Virus record (IMG/VR): IMGVR_UViG_3300042556_002406
Location: 1-20,990 of that record
Reading direction: 5' to 3' (one strand)
Origin: a virus
DNA: 20,990 nt
Under the pieces are notes generated by a model. It was not told the origin of the DNA. It did not search any database and was given only the letters and a program-made list of their open reading frames with translations. Positions 6,176 to 13,018 of this stretch are shown here, piece after piece. The position numbers were made by a program, and so were the translations under genes. Numbering within the stretch: position 1 is the first letter of the stretch; every line of letters starts with the position of its first letter.

Positions 6176-6330
6176 GACCGGCGGCGCATTAAGCCAAGTT
6201 CTGCGCCGGGGCTTCGGGGGTGCGGTAGGTACCCGGTCACCTATCGCTCTCACGTGTGTGATCGGACACTAGCCCACTGTCGGAGGTGGGGCGTGAGATG
6301 CCGCGCTTTGCGGTTGTTTGAGGGAGTTTA
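6176..6330 (+). ncRNA. GC-rich structured leader upstream of the ParB-like gene
   Basis: A non-coding stretch with several nested complementary pairs: GACCGG and CCGGTC enclosing GGCGCA/TGCGCC; GGTAGGT with ACCTATC (one wobble); TCTCACG with CGTGAGA enclosing a smaller hairpin (GACA/TGTC); then CCGC/GCGG close to the gene. It is far more GC-rich than the gene it precedes. It does not form a tRNA cloverleaf and no riboswitch class was recognised. It may be the 5' UTR of the ParB-like gene or a separate RNA. Confidence 0.35.
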
Positions 6331-6342
6331 GAGGAGCCTGCA

Positions 6343-7410
6343 ATGGATACTAATGATTTGTTTACTTTGCCTTTCTATGCGTATCGAAATCCACAAGTTG
6401 AGCAATTGCTGCTTGATGAAAAGTTTAATTTTAAGTTGACTGAATTGCCAAGCTCAGTTATCAGGCAAATTGATGTCAACAGATTTCAAACAAGAAATCT
6501 TGAAGGTGAAAATATTGTAAACAACGATTATGTGGCATTAATGCTAGAAACTATAAAAAATGATGATGTTCCTTTACCTGCTGTCGTTTTATTCTTTGTA
6601 AACAATAAATATATAGCTTGTGATGGTCGTCATAGACTTGAAGCTTATAAATTATCTGGCAAGACTTCATTTGTTGCATACGTTATTGAATGTATTAATG
6701 AACAGAATATTTGGCTTAATGGCCTACGTCTTTCCAATTTGATTAATGAAATGAATGGCGAAAGAGCTGGTAGAGATGCCGAGGAAAAAGCTAAAAGAAA
6801 AGTTGCTCAACAGCTTTGCGCTACCGAAATGTTTGCTTTGATTACTCAAAATGGAAATAGAAACGAGGTGATTGAAGAAACATTAAAGAAATTTAAAATT
6901 ACCGAGGCTTCTTGTCGCAGAGCAACAATTAATATTTTGGCAAAGAAAGAAGTATTACATGACTTGGTGTGTCAAACTACCACGCCAGTGGCGCAAAGAT
7001 TAGTAGATGGAATAGCAAATAATGAAATTCAATCTGTGCAAGCAATCATGAAACGATGTGAACCTGAGCACAAAGTTAAAATAGTTCAAGCTCTTACTGC
7101 GGCTAAAGATTATGCAGCAAGTGCAAAAATTGTTGAAGTGCTTAAAAATAATGCGGACAATGCTCCAAGCATAATTATATCAGCTTTGCAAAACGCGGCG
7201 GGCCTTGATGAAAACAACAGGAAAATGGCAGTTGCTGAAAGAACACATCAGGCAAATCAAACATTTTTAAGAAAAATATTTGGTGACCTGTTTAGAGTAT
7301 TGACTTATAATGTCCCATTTAATGGCCAAGAAAAACAAGCGGTTATCAAAGACAGTGAAAAATTAATAGACGCGTTGAAAACATACAAAAATAATTTGGA
7401 GGCTTTATAA
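6343..7410 (+). CDS. ParB/Srx-like nuclease-domain protein in an AT-rich island
   Basis: A 355-aa protein with a GAGGAG ribosome binding site. Residues 40-120 match the ParB N-terminal (ParB/sulfiredoxin) fold: IDVNRFQTRN (43-52), a V-ALMLETIKNDDVPLPAVV segment, then KYIACDGRHRLEAYKLSG (89-106), whose DGRHR (94-98) is the nucleotide-binding box. The rest (about 130-355) is mainly helical and unlike chromosomal ParB, with no clear HTH recognised. In phages such proteins are variously DNA-binding, nuclease or modification-associated; partitioning is not implied because no ParA is present. The gene is strikingly AT-rich against GC-rich neighbours on both sides, which suggests recent acquisition. 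The gene at 7412 starts one base after its stop codon. Confidence 0.75.
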   Translation: MDTNDLFTLPFYAYRNPQVEQLLLDEKFNFKLTELPSSVIRQIDVNRFQTRNLEGENIVNNDYVALMLETIKNDDVPLPAVVLFFVNNKYIACDGRHRLEAYKLSGKTSFVAYVIECINEQNIWLNGLRLSNLINEMNGERAGRDAEEKAKRKVAQQLCATEMFALITQNGNRNEVIEETLKKFKITEASCRRATINILAKKEVLHDLVCQTTTPVAQRLVDGIANNEIQSVQAIMKRCEPEHKVKIVQALTAAKDYAASAKIVEVLKNNADNAPSIIISALQNAAGLDENNRKMAVAERTHQANQTFLRKIFGDLFRVLTYNVPFNGQEKQAVIKDSEKLIDALKTYKNNLEAL

Positions 7411-7411
7411 C

Positions 7412-7702
7412 ATGTGGCATATTTGCAGAAAACTAATTCAAACTTATTTGGATAACAATGGATACGTAAGCTATAAGATAGCTCGTAATTTAATTGAATC
7501 TTCAATTCCAAAGCAAATAATAGAAAAAATGGAAAATCCTAAAAAACGCCATGCGGGATATTGGTCTCATGGTACTATTTCAGCTTTACTTAAAGGCAGT
7601 CGATATAGGAAAAGAATGCCACATGAAGCACCAGGAGTTTACGTCAGAGACCTGCCAGATAGCCAGATCGATGGCGATGACAAGAGCGCGGCACATGTGT
7701 GA
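7412..7702 (+). CDS. small basic protein of unknown function
   Basis: A 96-aa basic protein starting one base after the ParB-like gene, with GGAGG upstream, so the two are co-expressed. The first 70 codons share that gene's AT-rich composition and the last 20 or so are GC-rich, marking the island boundary. Features include YVSYKIARNLIESSIPKQII (19-38) and Lys/Arg clusters such as KKRH and RYRKR, suggesting nucleic-acid contact. Its 3' end overlaps the HNH gene in another frame. It may be a partner of the ParB-like protein; no family is recognised. Confidence 0.6.
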   Translation: MWHICRKLIQTYLDNNGYVSYKIARNLIESSIPKQIIEKMENPKKRHAGYWSHGTISALLKGSRYRKRMPHEAPGVYVRDLPDSQIDGDDKSAAHV

Positions 7703-7847
7703 GCATATTGACGATCTGGGCAATCGTTGCGCGTCCTGCCTTGATCTTGACGCGCATCATTTGACATACCATCGGTATGGCAAAGAATTGCCGGAAGATC
7801 TTATGATTTTGTGTCGCAATCATCATATCCAAATACATGGTAGGTAG
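7623..7847 (+). CDS. small HNH endonuclease-like protein
   Basis: About 74 aa from ATG 7623 (AGGA 12 bases upstream); ATG 7671 or 7677 would give a shorter form that keeps the domain. It contains a compact HNH/zinc module: C26, C36 and C39, then DAHHLTYHRYGKELPEDL (43-60), and MILCRNHHIQIHG (61-73) with C64, H67, H68 and H72. The HHLTYxRxGxExxxDLxxLC layout is characteristic of phage HNH nucleases. The N-terminal half is short for the family, and it overlaps the preceding ORF in a different frame at the edge of the AT-rich island. It could be a free-standing homing-type nuclease that moved with the island, or a truncated remnant. Confidence 0.7.
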   Translation: MKHQEFTSETCQIARSMAMTRARHMCEHIDDLGNRCASCLDLDAHHLTYHRYGKELPEDLMILCRNHHIQIHGR

Positions 7848-7855
7848 GTATTTGA

Positions 7856-8128
7856 ATGCCCACTCTATGGCAGGTAATGGTCGATCATCGTGGTCGCCAG
7901 TGGGCCATAATTAGCAACCTAACGGAGGAGGTTGCCCGCGAGCTGAGTACAGAGCTTAATCGCTCAGCTAAGGCAGGAGAGCCTATTTTGTTTTGGCCTG
8001 AGCATGTCTCACGGACTTGGGCCATTGGCAGGGAGGATACGACAGATGAGCAATGCAGTGATGTGCGATGCCTGGGCGATCGAGATGGCATGGATCGAGA
8101 TGATCCTGACAATGGAGAAATGGAATGA
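7856..8128 (+). CDS. small acidic-tailed protein of unknown function
   Basis: A 90-aa protein beginning MPTLWQVMVDHRGRQWAIIS, which looks like a small beta-rich domain, followed by an amphipathic helix (TEEVARELSTELNRSAKAG). The C-terminal 25 residues are very acidic (DRDGMDRDDPDNGEME). It is preceded by a TAGGTAGG repeat that supplies a weak ribosome binding site and overlaps the next gene by ATGA. An acidic tail raises the possibility of DNA mimicry or protein binding, but no family is recognised. Confidence 0.65.
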   Translation: MPTLWQVMVDHRGRQWAIISNLTEEVARELSTELNRSAKAGEPILFWPEHVSRTWAIGREDTTDEQCSDVRCLGDRDGMDRDDPDNGEME

Positions 8129-8364
8129 AGATTGTACCGATAACGACTAAGGTTCGTGGCGATGACGGGCGGATATGGCATGTGCCACTGCACACCAAGT
8201 TGCTCGATTGTGCCCGGTGTGGCACTGCCATGAGCGCTAGCCTAGTGACATTGGCGCGAGGTGGTGGTACTCTGCCCCTGATGCGTGGAAGACTGCCAGA
8301 CATCGGTGGCAATATGAGGCCTTATTGCGAGACGTGCTATGACGGCGTGAGGATCAACCAATGA
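8125..8364 (+). CDS. small zinc-ribbon-like protein
   Basis: A 79-aa protein with two CxxC pairs, C29-A-R-C32 and C68-E-T-C71, separated by 35 residues, the pattern of a zinc ribbon. The start GRIWHVPLHTKLLDCARCG suggests a small beta-hairpin fold. The gene is coupled to both neighbours by ATGA overlaps, and GGAG precedes it. A nucleic-acid or protein-binding adaptor role is plausible; the specific function is unknown. Confidence 0.65.
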   Translation: MKIVPITTKVRGDDGRIWHVPLHTKLLDCARCGTAMSASLVTLARGGGTLPLMRGRLPDIGGNMRPYCETCYDGVRINQ

Positions 8365-8549
8365 GCATCTGGCAGAATATCAACAAGGCTTTTGTCGCTG
8401 GCGAAGAGCTGACCGAGCTGGACATCCAGTGGCTGCTCGATGAGGCTGAGGCTGCTGCTCGACTGCGGGCAGCGATTAAAAAGAACTGCACTCTCCGCGC
8501 AATGGGCACGGAGATGATCCAAGATTGGGCTCGTGAGGCACTAGGATGA
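8361..8549 (+). CDS. short helical protein of unknown function
   Basis: A 62-aa, Ala/Glu-rich and almost certainly all-helical protein (ELTELDIQWLLDEAEAAARL, then RAAIKKN). It overlaps its neighbours by ATGA on both sides, with GAGG eight bases before the start. It has no export signal, Cys pair or catalytic motif. It is part of the run of small coupled early genes that in phages often encode host-interacting or anti-defence factors, but nothing specific is visible. Confidence 0.6.
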   Translation: MSIWQNINKAFVAGEELTELDIQWLLDEAEAAARLRAAIKKNCTLRAMGTEMIQDWAREALG

Positions 8550-8791
8550 TCTACGCTATTTGCTCGATTTTATTGTTTGGCCAGTCAGCTCAGCAGAGCG
8601 CGAACATGAGCGCGGCCCAGGGACGCATGGCGCATCGTGGCGGGTCATATCGTTACGAGGGCGTTGGGTTCTCCTCAGCCAGTGCGCAGCAGGCGATCCG
8701 CAATTGCTGCTACTACGGGCAGCGCACACCGATCGAGATTGCGGTGAGCAGGGGGCGAAACGGCTGGTATGCGTGTGTGAGGTACCGATGA
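8546..8791 (+). CDS. small secreted protein, planctomycete-type (inferred)
   Basis: An 81-aa protein. Residues 1-19 (MIYAICSILLFGQSAQQSA) are a short export signal with an Ala-x-Ala-like end. The mature part has GGSYRYEGVGFSSASAQQAI (32-51), RNCCYYGQRTPIEIAVSRG and RNGWYACVRYR: a small Cys-containing domain with a strongly patterned aromatic/Gly core. I recall secreted proteins with this RNCCYxGxRxPxEIxVxRGxxGWYAC signature from Planctomycetota genomes; this is memory, not a search. It would act outside the cytoplasm, perhaps in the envelope. The gene overlaps its neighbours by ATGA. Confidence 0.7.
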   Translation: MIYAICSILLFGQSAQQSANMSAAQGRMAHRGGSYRYEGVGFSSASAQQAIRNCCYYGQRTPIEIAVSRGRNGWYACVRYR

Positions 8792-8919
8792 TGGATGAGC
8801 GCTCACCACCGACACGATATGACGAGACGCTTGCATGGTGCGGCGTTGGGCTGCTCGCCGCGGCCCTTGGTTGGACTCTCTACTGGTGCGTCTGGCTTGT
8901 ACGTGAGATCCTAGGCTGA
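8788..8919 (+). CDS. single-pass small membrane protein
   Basis: A 43-aa protein starting at ATG 8788, overlapping the preceding stop as ATGA. A polar N-terminus of about 13 residues is followed by one transmembrane segment, roughly residues 16-38 (WCGVGLLAAALGWTLYWCVW). Coupling to the secreted protein before it suggests both act at the envelope. A holin-like, superinfection-exclusion or membrane-stress role is possible but not supported by a specific motif. Confidence 0.65.
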   Translation: MMDERSPPTRYDETLAWCGVGLLAAALGWTLYWCVWLVREILG

Positions 8920-8929
8920 GGAGGACATC

Positions 8930-9157
8930 ATGAGCGATCCGATTAGCCCTGATCACTATCGACCTCGAGACGGCAGCAACATCGACTGTGCTGCTGCGCA
9001 GCGGGCAGGCCTTGGCCTTGCTGGCTATCGATCCTACCTAGCAGGATGTGCGGCCAAGTATCTGTGGCGGCACACCGAGAAAAACGGTATCGAAGATCTG
9101 CGCAAATCGGTGCAGTGCATCAATATGCTAATCGATACCTACGAGGGCAGCAGATGA
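8930..9157 (+). CDS. DUF3310 (SaV-like) family protein
   Basis: A 75-aa protein with the whole DUF3310 signature: PDHYRP (8-13), NIDCAAAQRAGLGLAGYRSY (17-36), LAGCAAKYLWRHTEKNGIED (37-56), then a helix ending in INMLIDTY. DUF3310 proteins are common in phage early/nucleotide-metabolism regions; a nucleotide-binding or hydrolase role has been proposed but not established. A strong GAGGAGG ribosome binding site precedes the start, and the stop overlaps the next gene by ATGA. Confidence 0.88.
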   Translation: MSDPISPDHYRPRDGSNIDCAAAQRAGLGLAGYRSYLAGCAAKYLWRHTEKNGIEDLRKSVQCINMLIDTYEGSR

Positions 9158-9522
9158 CGCACCTACAGCTACTGATCGAGTCGCAGCAGCGAGTCCTGAA
9201 ACTCGAGCGCCACATCGGCCAAATCAACAAGGGCATCGATGTCGTTGATGTGCTTCACAAGCAGATCAGCGCATACCAGAAAGAAATCAGGAGGCTACTC
9301 AATCGGCTATTTCGTTATTCGATGGATGATGGCACTGAGCATCAACATCGTTATGCTCTACTGGTACCTAGCCTCGAGACCAAGGGCGAGGGTCGATACA
9401 CCACCATCACGACCATGGCAGACAAAGAGGAGGCGCTCAGCCTCGCGCATGAGATGCTCACGCTCTACGACTTACACTGCGAAGTCATGGATACCGAGAC
9501 GCAGAATCTCCTAGATACCTAG
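9154..9522 (+). CDS. coiled-coil plus small alpha/beta protein, unknown function
   Basis: A 122-aa protein read from ATG 9154, coupled to DUF3310 by ATGA and with GAGG upstream. Residues 1-50 form a long amphipathic helix likely to be a coiled coil (LLIESQQRVLKLERHIGQIN, then KQISAYQKEIRRLLNRL). The rest (60-122) resembles a small domain with YTTITTMADKEEALSLAHEM. This is the last plus-strand gene; its TAG shares the bases CTAG with the convergent methyltransferase stop. Function unknown. Confidence 0.65.
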   Translation: MTHLQLLIESQQRVLKLERHIGQINKGIDVVDVLHKQISAYQKEIRRLLNRLFRYSMDDGTEHQHRYALLVPSLETKGEGRYTTITTMADKEEALSLAHEMLTLYDLHCEVMDTETQNLLDT

Positions 9523-10106
9523 TCTCGACGCAGCACGGTAAGACCATTGTTGTTCTGGCGGATCAGCTCGATCCGCCATTTATTATTTGCATCTATGAAC
9601 TCGTCAATAGCCATCAGCAGCCCTGCCTTGCCAGCATAGGTCGGCCTAGCCAATGGCGAGGCATGAGGGTAGATAGGCTCATCCTGATGACCGTAGGTCA
9701 CGGTGTCATGTAAGATAATCACGCCATTTTTTCTTATGCGATCGGCGTGTTTTGCGAGCTCGCCGCGGAGCTGAGCATAGGTGTGCAACGTGTCAATAAA
9801 TAGCAGATCGGTCTCCTCCATCACACTCATCGTCAGCACATCGGCCCGCCGAAACTCATACTCGATGCCAGCAGATGCCGCGTGCTCAGCTACTAGGCTC
9901 GTGTCCACATGCACGATGTCATAGCTGATCATGCGCTGAGGCAGCCCCGCCAGCAGAGCCCACGTGGAGATCACGCCACGCACGCCCATCTCGGTGATGT
10001 GCTCCTGATTCCAGGCATAGTCGCGCAGGATGCTGAGATGCTGGTTGATGTCGCTCGGCGTGTCCCGTACACGGGCATACTCGGTCAGTATCGACATGAT
10101 GGTCAT
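9519..10106 (-). CDS. class I SAM-dependent methyltransferase (Methyltransf_24-like)
   Basis: A 195-aa protein. TEMGVRGVISTWALLAGLP (38-56) is the SAM-binding E/D-x-G-x-x-x-G loop of motif I. SYDIVHVDTS supplies the acidic residue at the end of strand 2. DLLFIDTLHTYAQLRGEL (100-117) with VIILHDT (129-135) is the FIDxxHxYxxxxxDL/HD signature of the Methyltransf_24 group. Such enzymes often methylate sugars or small molecules in glycan clusters. It overlaps the upstream glycosyltransferase by ATGA, which suggests both modify the same glycan, on a virion protein or the host surface. It is the last gene of the minus-strand late cluster. Confidence 0.82.
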   Translation of the reverse strand: MTIMSILTEYARVRDTPSDINQHLSILRDYAWNQEHITEMGVRGVISTWALLAGLPQRMISYDIVHVDTSLVAEHAASAGIEYEFRRADVLTMSVMEETDLLFIDTLHTYAQLRGELAKHADRIRKNGVIILHDTVTYGHQDEPIYPHASPLARPTYAGKAGLLMAIDEFIDANNKWRIELIRQNNNGLTVLRRD

Positions 10107-10822
10107 CTCTGCACCGGAAGGTAGTCCGTGTACTCGTACGGCCAGTGCGGCGTGAGCTCGACGATGCCGCGTGTGGTGTTGTGCAGTCGCAGATGATTAG
10201 CAGCCATCTCGCTGACGATGTTGGTGCTCCACCCTGATGCGTGATAGCCTCCAGACGTGCCCCAACGATAGATGTAGAACCTATCCTTGTCCTCGATCTC
10301 CTGCGTGATGGTGCCGTATTTCTTGCGCAACTCATCAAATAACAGAACGTCTATTGATCCGCTATCTCTGACCTCGCTGTATCTGCCGATTGAGTCAAAT
10401 ACTTCACGACTCATCATCAGGTTGCAGTGGTAGAGATTGCGGCTTGCTGTAAGCTTGTGCGCGTCCTCCTCGAACCATGCGCTAGCCGTGTGGTAGATGC
10501 GATTACTGTCGAGATGCTCGACGCTGTAGCTCAGCCGCCACGGCAGATAGATGTCATCATCTTCCCAGATCGCTAATAAGTCGCCGGTGGCCATGGATGC
10601 AGTCGCGTTGAACTTTGCCCCAAGCGGCCGGATCTGATCTGCCACGTTGTAGATCTTGACCTGCGGGTGATCGTAGATCAGCGTCTGATCGCCGTAATCG
10701 TTAAGGATTATCAGCTCTTTCTCGCCTGCGTAATCCTGCCGTAGAAACGACTCGATAGCATGCTCGAGCTGGCGAGGCCTGCCATATGTCGGGCATAGGC
10801 AACTGATCTTTGGCAGCGTCAT
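10103..10822 (-). CDS. family 2 glycosyltransferase (GT-A fold)
   Basis: A 239-aa protein. The start KISCLCPTYGRPRQLEHAIE (5-24) and ELIILNDYGDQ are the nucleotide-sugar-binding half of a GT-A domain, and LLAIWEDDDIYLP (82-94) carries the metal-binding acidic cluster E87-D90 (DxD equivalent). HCNLMMSREVFDSIGRYSEV resembles the acceptor region. The normal catalytic features appear present; the sugar and acceptor are unknown. GGTGAG two bases before the start supplies the ribosome binding site, and the gene begins just after HNH. Coupled to the methyltransferase, it may build a methylated glycan on a phage structural protein or on the cell surface. Confidence 0.88.
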   Translation of the reverse strand: MTLPKISCLCPTYGRPRQLEHAIESFLRQDYAGEKELIILNDYGDQTLIYDHPQVKIYNVADQIRPLGAKFNATASMATGDLLAIWEDDDIYLPWRLSYSVEHLDSNRIYHTASAWFEEDAHKLTASRNLYHCNLMMSREVFDSIGRYSEVRDSGSIDVLLFDELRKKYGTITQEIEDKDRFYIYRWGTSGGYHASGWSTNIVSEMAANHLRLHNTTRGIVELTPHWPYEYTDYLPVQR

Positions 10823-10825
10823 AAC

Positions 10826-11176
10826 TCACCCCTGAGGTCGTGATCGTACTCTCTCGAGCCATGTCGCGGCATCGACTCTCACTAGCGGATTGTGGCTGCG
10901 CCAGTCTGAATAATGGCCAAAAATGAAATGGCAATCCTCGCACAACGTCATGAGATTGCCGGGTGCCAGCTCGAGCTCAGGATGCAGGTGATAGGGCATC
11001 ACATGGTGTACCTCGAGCGAGGTGACACGATCACATGCCTCGCATTTCTGCTGCTGCTCGAGGTGCTTGCGCCTTACAGCTGACCATCTTGGAGATCGAG
11101 GAGTGCCGCCGTAGACATCTGCCACGCCGGGCGATGTCAGCAGGCGATCGAGCCAGCGAGACAATGCGTTAAACAT
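10826..11176 (-). CDS. HNH endonuclease
   Basis: A 116-aa protein read from ATG 11176 (GAGG six bases upstream, overlapping the previous stop by eight bases); the longer form from 11194 has no ribosome binding site. It contains CEACDRV (C45, C48), SLEVHHVMPYHLHPELELAP (53-72) with the H57-H58 pair, and GNLMTLCEDCHFIFGH with N74, C79, C82, H83 and H88: a complete beta-beta-alpha-metal HNH site with its zinc cysteines. Late-cluster HNH proteins are usually packaging partners of terminase, but here it lies between an unknown protein and glycosyltransferases, so it may be free-standing. Confidence 0.88.
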   Translation of the reverse strand: MFNALSRWLDRLLTSPGVADVYGGTPRSPRWSAVRRKHLEQQQKCEACDRVTSLEVHHVMPYHLHPELELAPGNLMTLCEDCHFIFGHYSDWRSHNPLVRVDAATWLERVRSRPQG

Positions 11177-11474
11177 TGCTTGCCTCAAGCACATGAGTGC
11201 GGATCAGGTCAGTGCAGAACTCGGCCAGCATGCGCCAGCCGTGACCGTCTGGGTACTCAGGATCGGCGAGAATGGCATCACATACCTCCTCAGCCCACAC
11301 CCGTAGCAGTTTAGGATCGGGAATAGCTTGGCCCGGCTTTACCTTGATGGCTTGGAGCGTGTGTGCCTTGACCAGCGCCTCGCTCAATACTGTAGTTGCG
11401 CTAGTCAGACAGAGCTGAGACCATCCCTCCTGCCCGCGCGCCAGTCGTCGTACTCGCTCGATGTGCTCGACCAT
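11169..11474 (-). CDS. helical protein of unknown function
   Basis: A 101-aa, predominantly helical soluble protein with an AGGAGG ribosome binding site. No export signal or transmembrane segment. Notable stretches are RVRRLARGQEGWSQLCLTSA (7-26) and PKLLRVWAEEVCDAILADPE. It lies directly after the C1A peptidase and before HNH. It could be an accessory to either; nothing recognisable. Confidence 0.65.
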   Translation of the reverse strand: MVEHIERVRRLARGQEGWSQLCLTSATTVLSEALVKAHTLQAIKVKPGQAIPDPKLLRVWAEEVCDAILADPEYPDGHGWRMLAEFCTDLIRTHVLEASNV

Positions 11475-11483
11475 ATCAGCCTC

Positions 11484-12380
11484 CTATATGATCCATGAGA
11501 TCTTGCGTGTCGGGAATCCCTCGACGTTGCTAAATATCCAGCAGTCGCCAGACTTGAGCATCGCCTCGATTGTGCTACTCGAGGCATAAAATCCTTCTGG
11601 CCCAGGACTGCCCGGTCCTACTGGGCCAGTGTGCGACGATGCGCCCCAACTGTTATCGATGCGCCCATACTCGCGGCCAGTGATGGTTGCGTAACCGCAG
11701 AGACACATGCAGTGCTGCCACGTGCCAGCGGCCATGGCGATGCCGTTGGTGTCTCGAGTCATCGTGAATCCCTGCGACGAGCACATCGCTATGCCGTAGC
11801 CGTTGGCCAATGCTTTCTTCGCATCGACCCATGTGCGCACTCTCGTGACGGCTCGCACCGGGTGGATTTTCGCAATCTGCTCAAGCTCGAGGGGCACACC
11901 TTTACTGCCATACTCACGACATCGAGACTCTGAGTACTCACGCAGGTCGATGCCCAGATACTCCTCACGGCCAAGCACGCCCCAATCTCTCACCCAAGCC
12001 GCAGCATTAGCGCCGATCGCACCATCACCGCGAATACTGCCACCACCTACCTCGACGCGGGCACCGCCGTAGATCGGCTCAGTTGCGAGCGGAATGTACT
12101 GCTCAGACTCGCCAGCGACGATCTCGGCGCACATGGTGTACTCAATGGCGCGAGCAGTGCCGAACGCAACGCAAGAGCCAACCTTGCCCTGATTGCGTGG
12201 AGGCAGGAGAGCGCCAGTTGCCTTGCGAGCGAGATCCCAGAGATAGACGTGATCGGGCAGATCCTCGATAGGAGTCGAGCCGATAGGCGTACTACTGATG
12301 TCTGCATCAACGCAGGTTGCGACGATGTCATCGACTGCCTGCTTGTCGTCTACCCATCCCGGCACATACTGGCTATTCAT
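11484..12380 (-). CDS. papain-like (C1A) cysteine peptidase
   Basis: A 298-aa protein with all four landmarks of peptidase family C1: RNQGKVGSCVAFGTARAIEY (62-81) has the oxyanion-hole Q64 and nucleophile C70; WQHCMCLCGY (221-230) has catalytic H223; and RIDNSWGASS (240-249) has N243 in NSWG. It has no signal peptide, and the 50-residue N-terminal extension is shorter than the usual inhibitory propeptide. PVGPGSPGPEG (253-263) is a collagen-like loop after the active-site Asn. C1 peptidases are rare in tailed phages; possible jobs are virion maturation, degradation of a host surface protein layer at entry, or lysis. It is coupled by ATGA to the secreted protein encoded upstream. Confidence 0.9.
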   Translation of the reverse strand: MNSQYVPGWVDDKQAVDDIVATCVDADISSTPIGSTPIEDLPDHVYLWDLARKATGALLPPRNQGKVGSCVAFGTARAIEYTMCAEIVAGESEQYIPLATEPIYGGARVEVGGGSIRGDGAIGANAAAWVRDWGVLGREEYLGIDLREYSESRCREYGSKGVPLELEQIAKIHPVRAVTRVRTWVDAKKALANGYGIAMCSSQGFTMTRDTNGIAMAAGTWQHCMCLCGYATITGREYGRIDNSWGASSHTGPVGPGSPGPEGFYASSSTIEAMLKSGDCWIFSNVEGFPTRKISWII

Positions 12381-13018
12381 CGGATGGTCTCCAGAGCTGA
12401 CACGATGCGGGCAGATAATGTGGTTGCTGCGTCTCGTAGCTCAGGCGTCAGGGCTCGATCGTCTGCGCCCATAACTGCGGTCCACTCGACTGCGATGCGC
12501 TCTCTGACGGGCGACAGAGCAGCGTCAGCGATGCCAGCATTTTTGCGAGCGGCGACCATGGCGGCATAGAGCTGCTCGGTGGTCGTGATCGTGGGTGACC
12601 GTATTGTCGCAGGTGCTGCCCTGTACAGCGTCACAAGGCGCGCCAGTGTTGTGGCCTTGTCTTTCTCCTGCGATCCGCCATAGATACCGCCGAGCGCATC
12701 GGCGAGCGTGTCAATCGGCGGTACTGGTGGAGTCGAGCTGCCGATGATCACGGTTGTGATCACTGGCTCGGTAGGGACATCGGCAACGCTGGTATATGCG
12801 AGGAGGCGATACCTGCCGGGTCGTGCGCTGGTGACCACTGTCGCTCGCTGATTAGCTAGTAGCGAGCTAGGGAACACCTGCAATCCCTGATCGAGCGCAA
12901 CATACCGGACGACCTTGCCCTCAGTGCTTGCAATGACCGTAACAAACTCGGCCACCTCGCCGCGTACCTCAGCAGGTACGACGAGCTGACCTATCACGAG
13001 CAGAGCTGCGAGCATCAT
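12377..13018 (-). CDS. secreted/envelope protein of unknown function
   Basis: A 213-aa protein starting at ATG 13018, which overlaps the previous stop as ATGA; a 13-residue longer form from 13057 would bury the signal peptide. Residues 1-20 (MMLAALLVIGQLVVPAEVRG) are an export signal. Next comes a beta-rich domain (about 22-95, EVAEFVTVIASTEGKVVRYV and on), a linker with STPPVPPIDT, and an Ala-rich helical domain ending in LRDAATTLSARIVSALETIR. The order membrane protein, exported protein, peptidase (all overlapping) hints at a lysis or envelope-crossing cassette. No family is recognised. Confidence 0.72.
   Translation of the reverse strand: MMLAALLVIGQLVVPAEVRGEVAEFVTVIASTEGKVVRYVALDQGLQVFPSSLLANQRATVVTSARPGRYRLLAYTSVADVPTEPVITTVIIGSSTPPVPPIDTLADALGGIYGGSQEKDKATTLARLVTLYRAAPATIRSPTITTTEQLYAAMVAARKNAGIADAALSPVRERIAVEWTAVMGADDRALTPELRDAATTLSARIVSALETIR

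Noticed and set aside
6176-6330. tRNA or group I intron
   Set aside because: No cloverleaf, T-loop GTTC-purine-A pattern or CCA end, and no split gene on either side.
6343-7410. Plasmid partition ParB
   Set aside because: Only the ParB/Srx domain is clear. No ParA, parS-like sites or typical HTH were seen, so a partition role is not claimed.
7412-7847. One frameshifted HNH pseudogene made of the 7412-7702 and 7551-7847 frames
   Set aside because: The two products do not join into a known protein. The HNH core is complete in its own frame with a possible start at 7623, so two overlapping genes fit better, though truncation of HNH remains possible.
8560-8787. N-terminal part of a 119-codon frame ending at 8919
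   Set aside because: It lies out of frame over the secreted 81-aa gene. Only the last 43 codons, from the ATGA-coupled ATG at 8788, make sense as a membrane protein.
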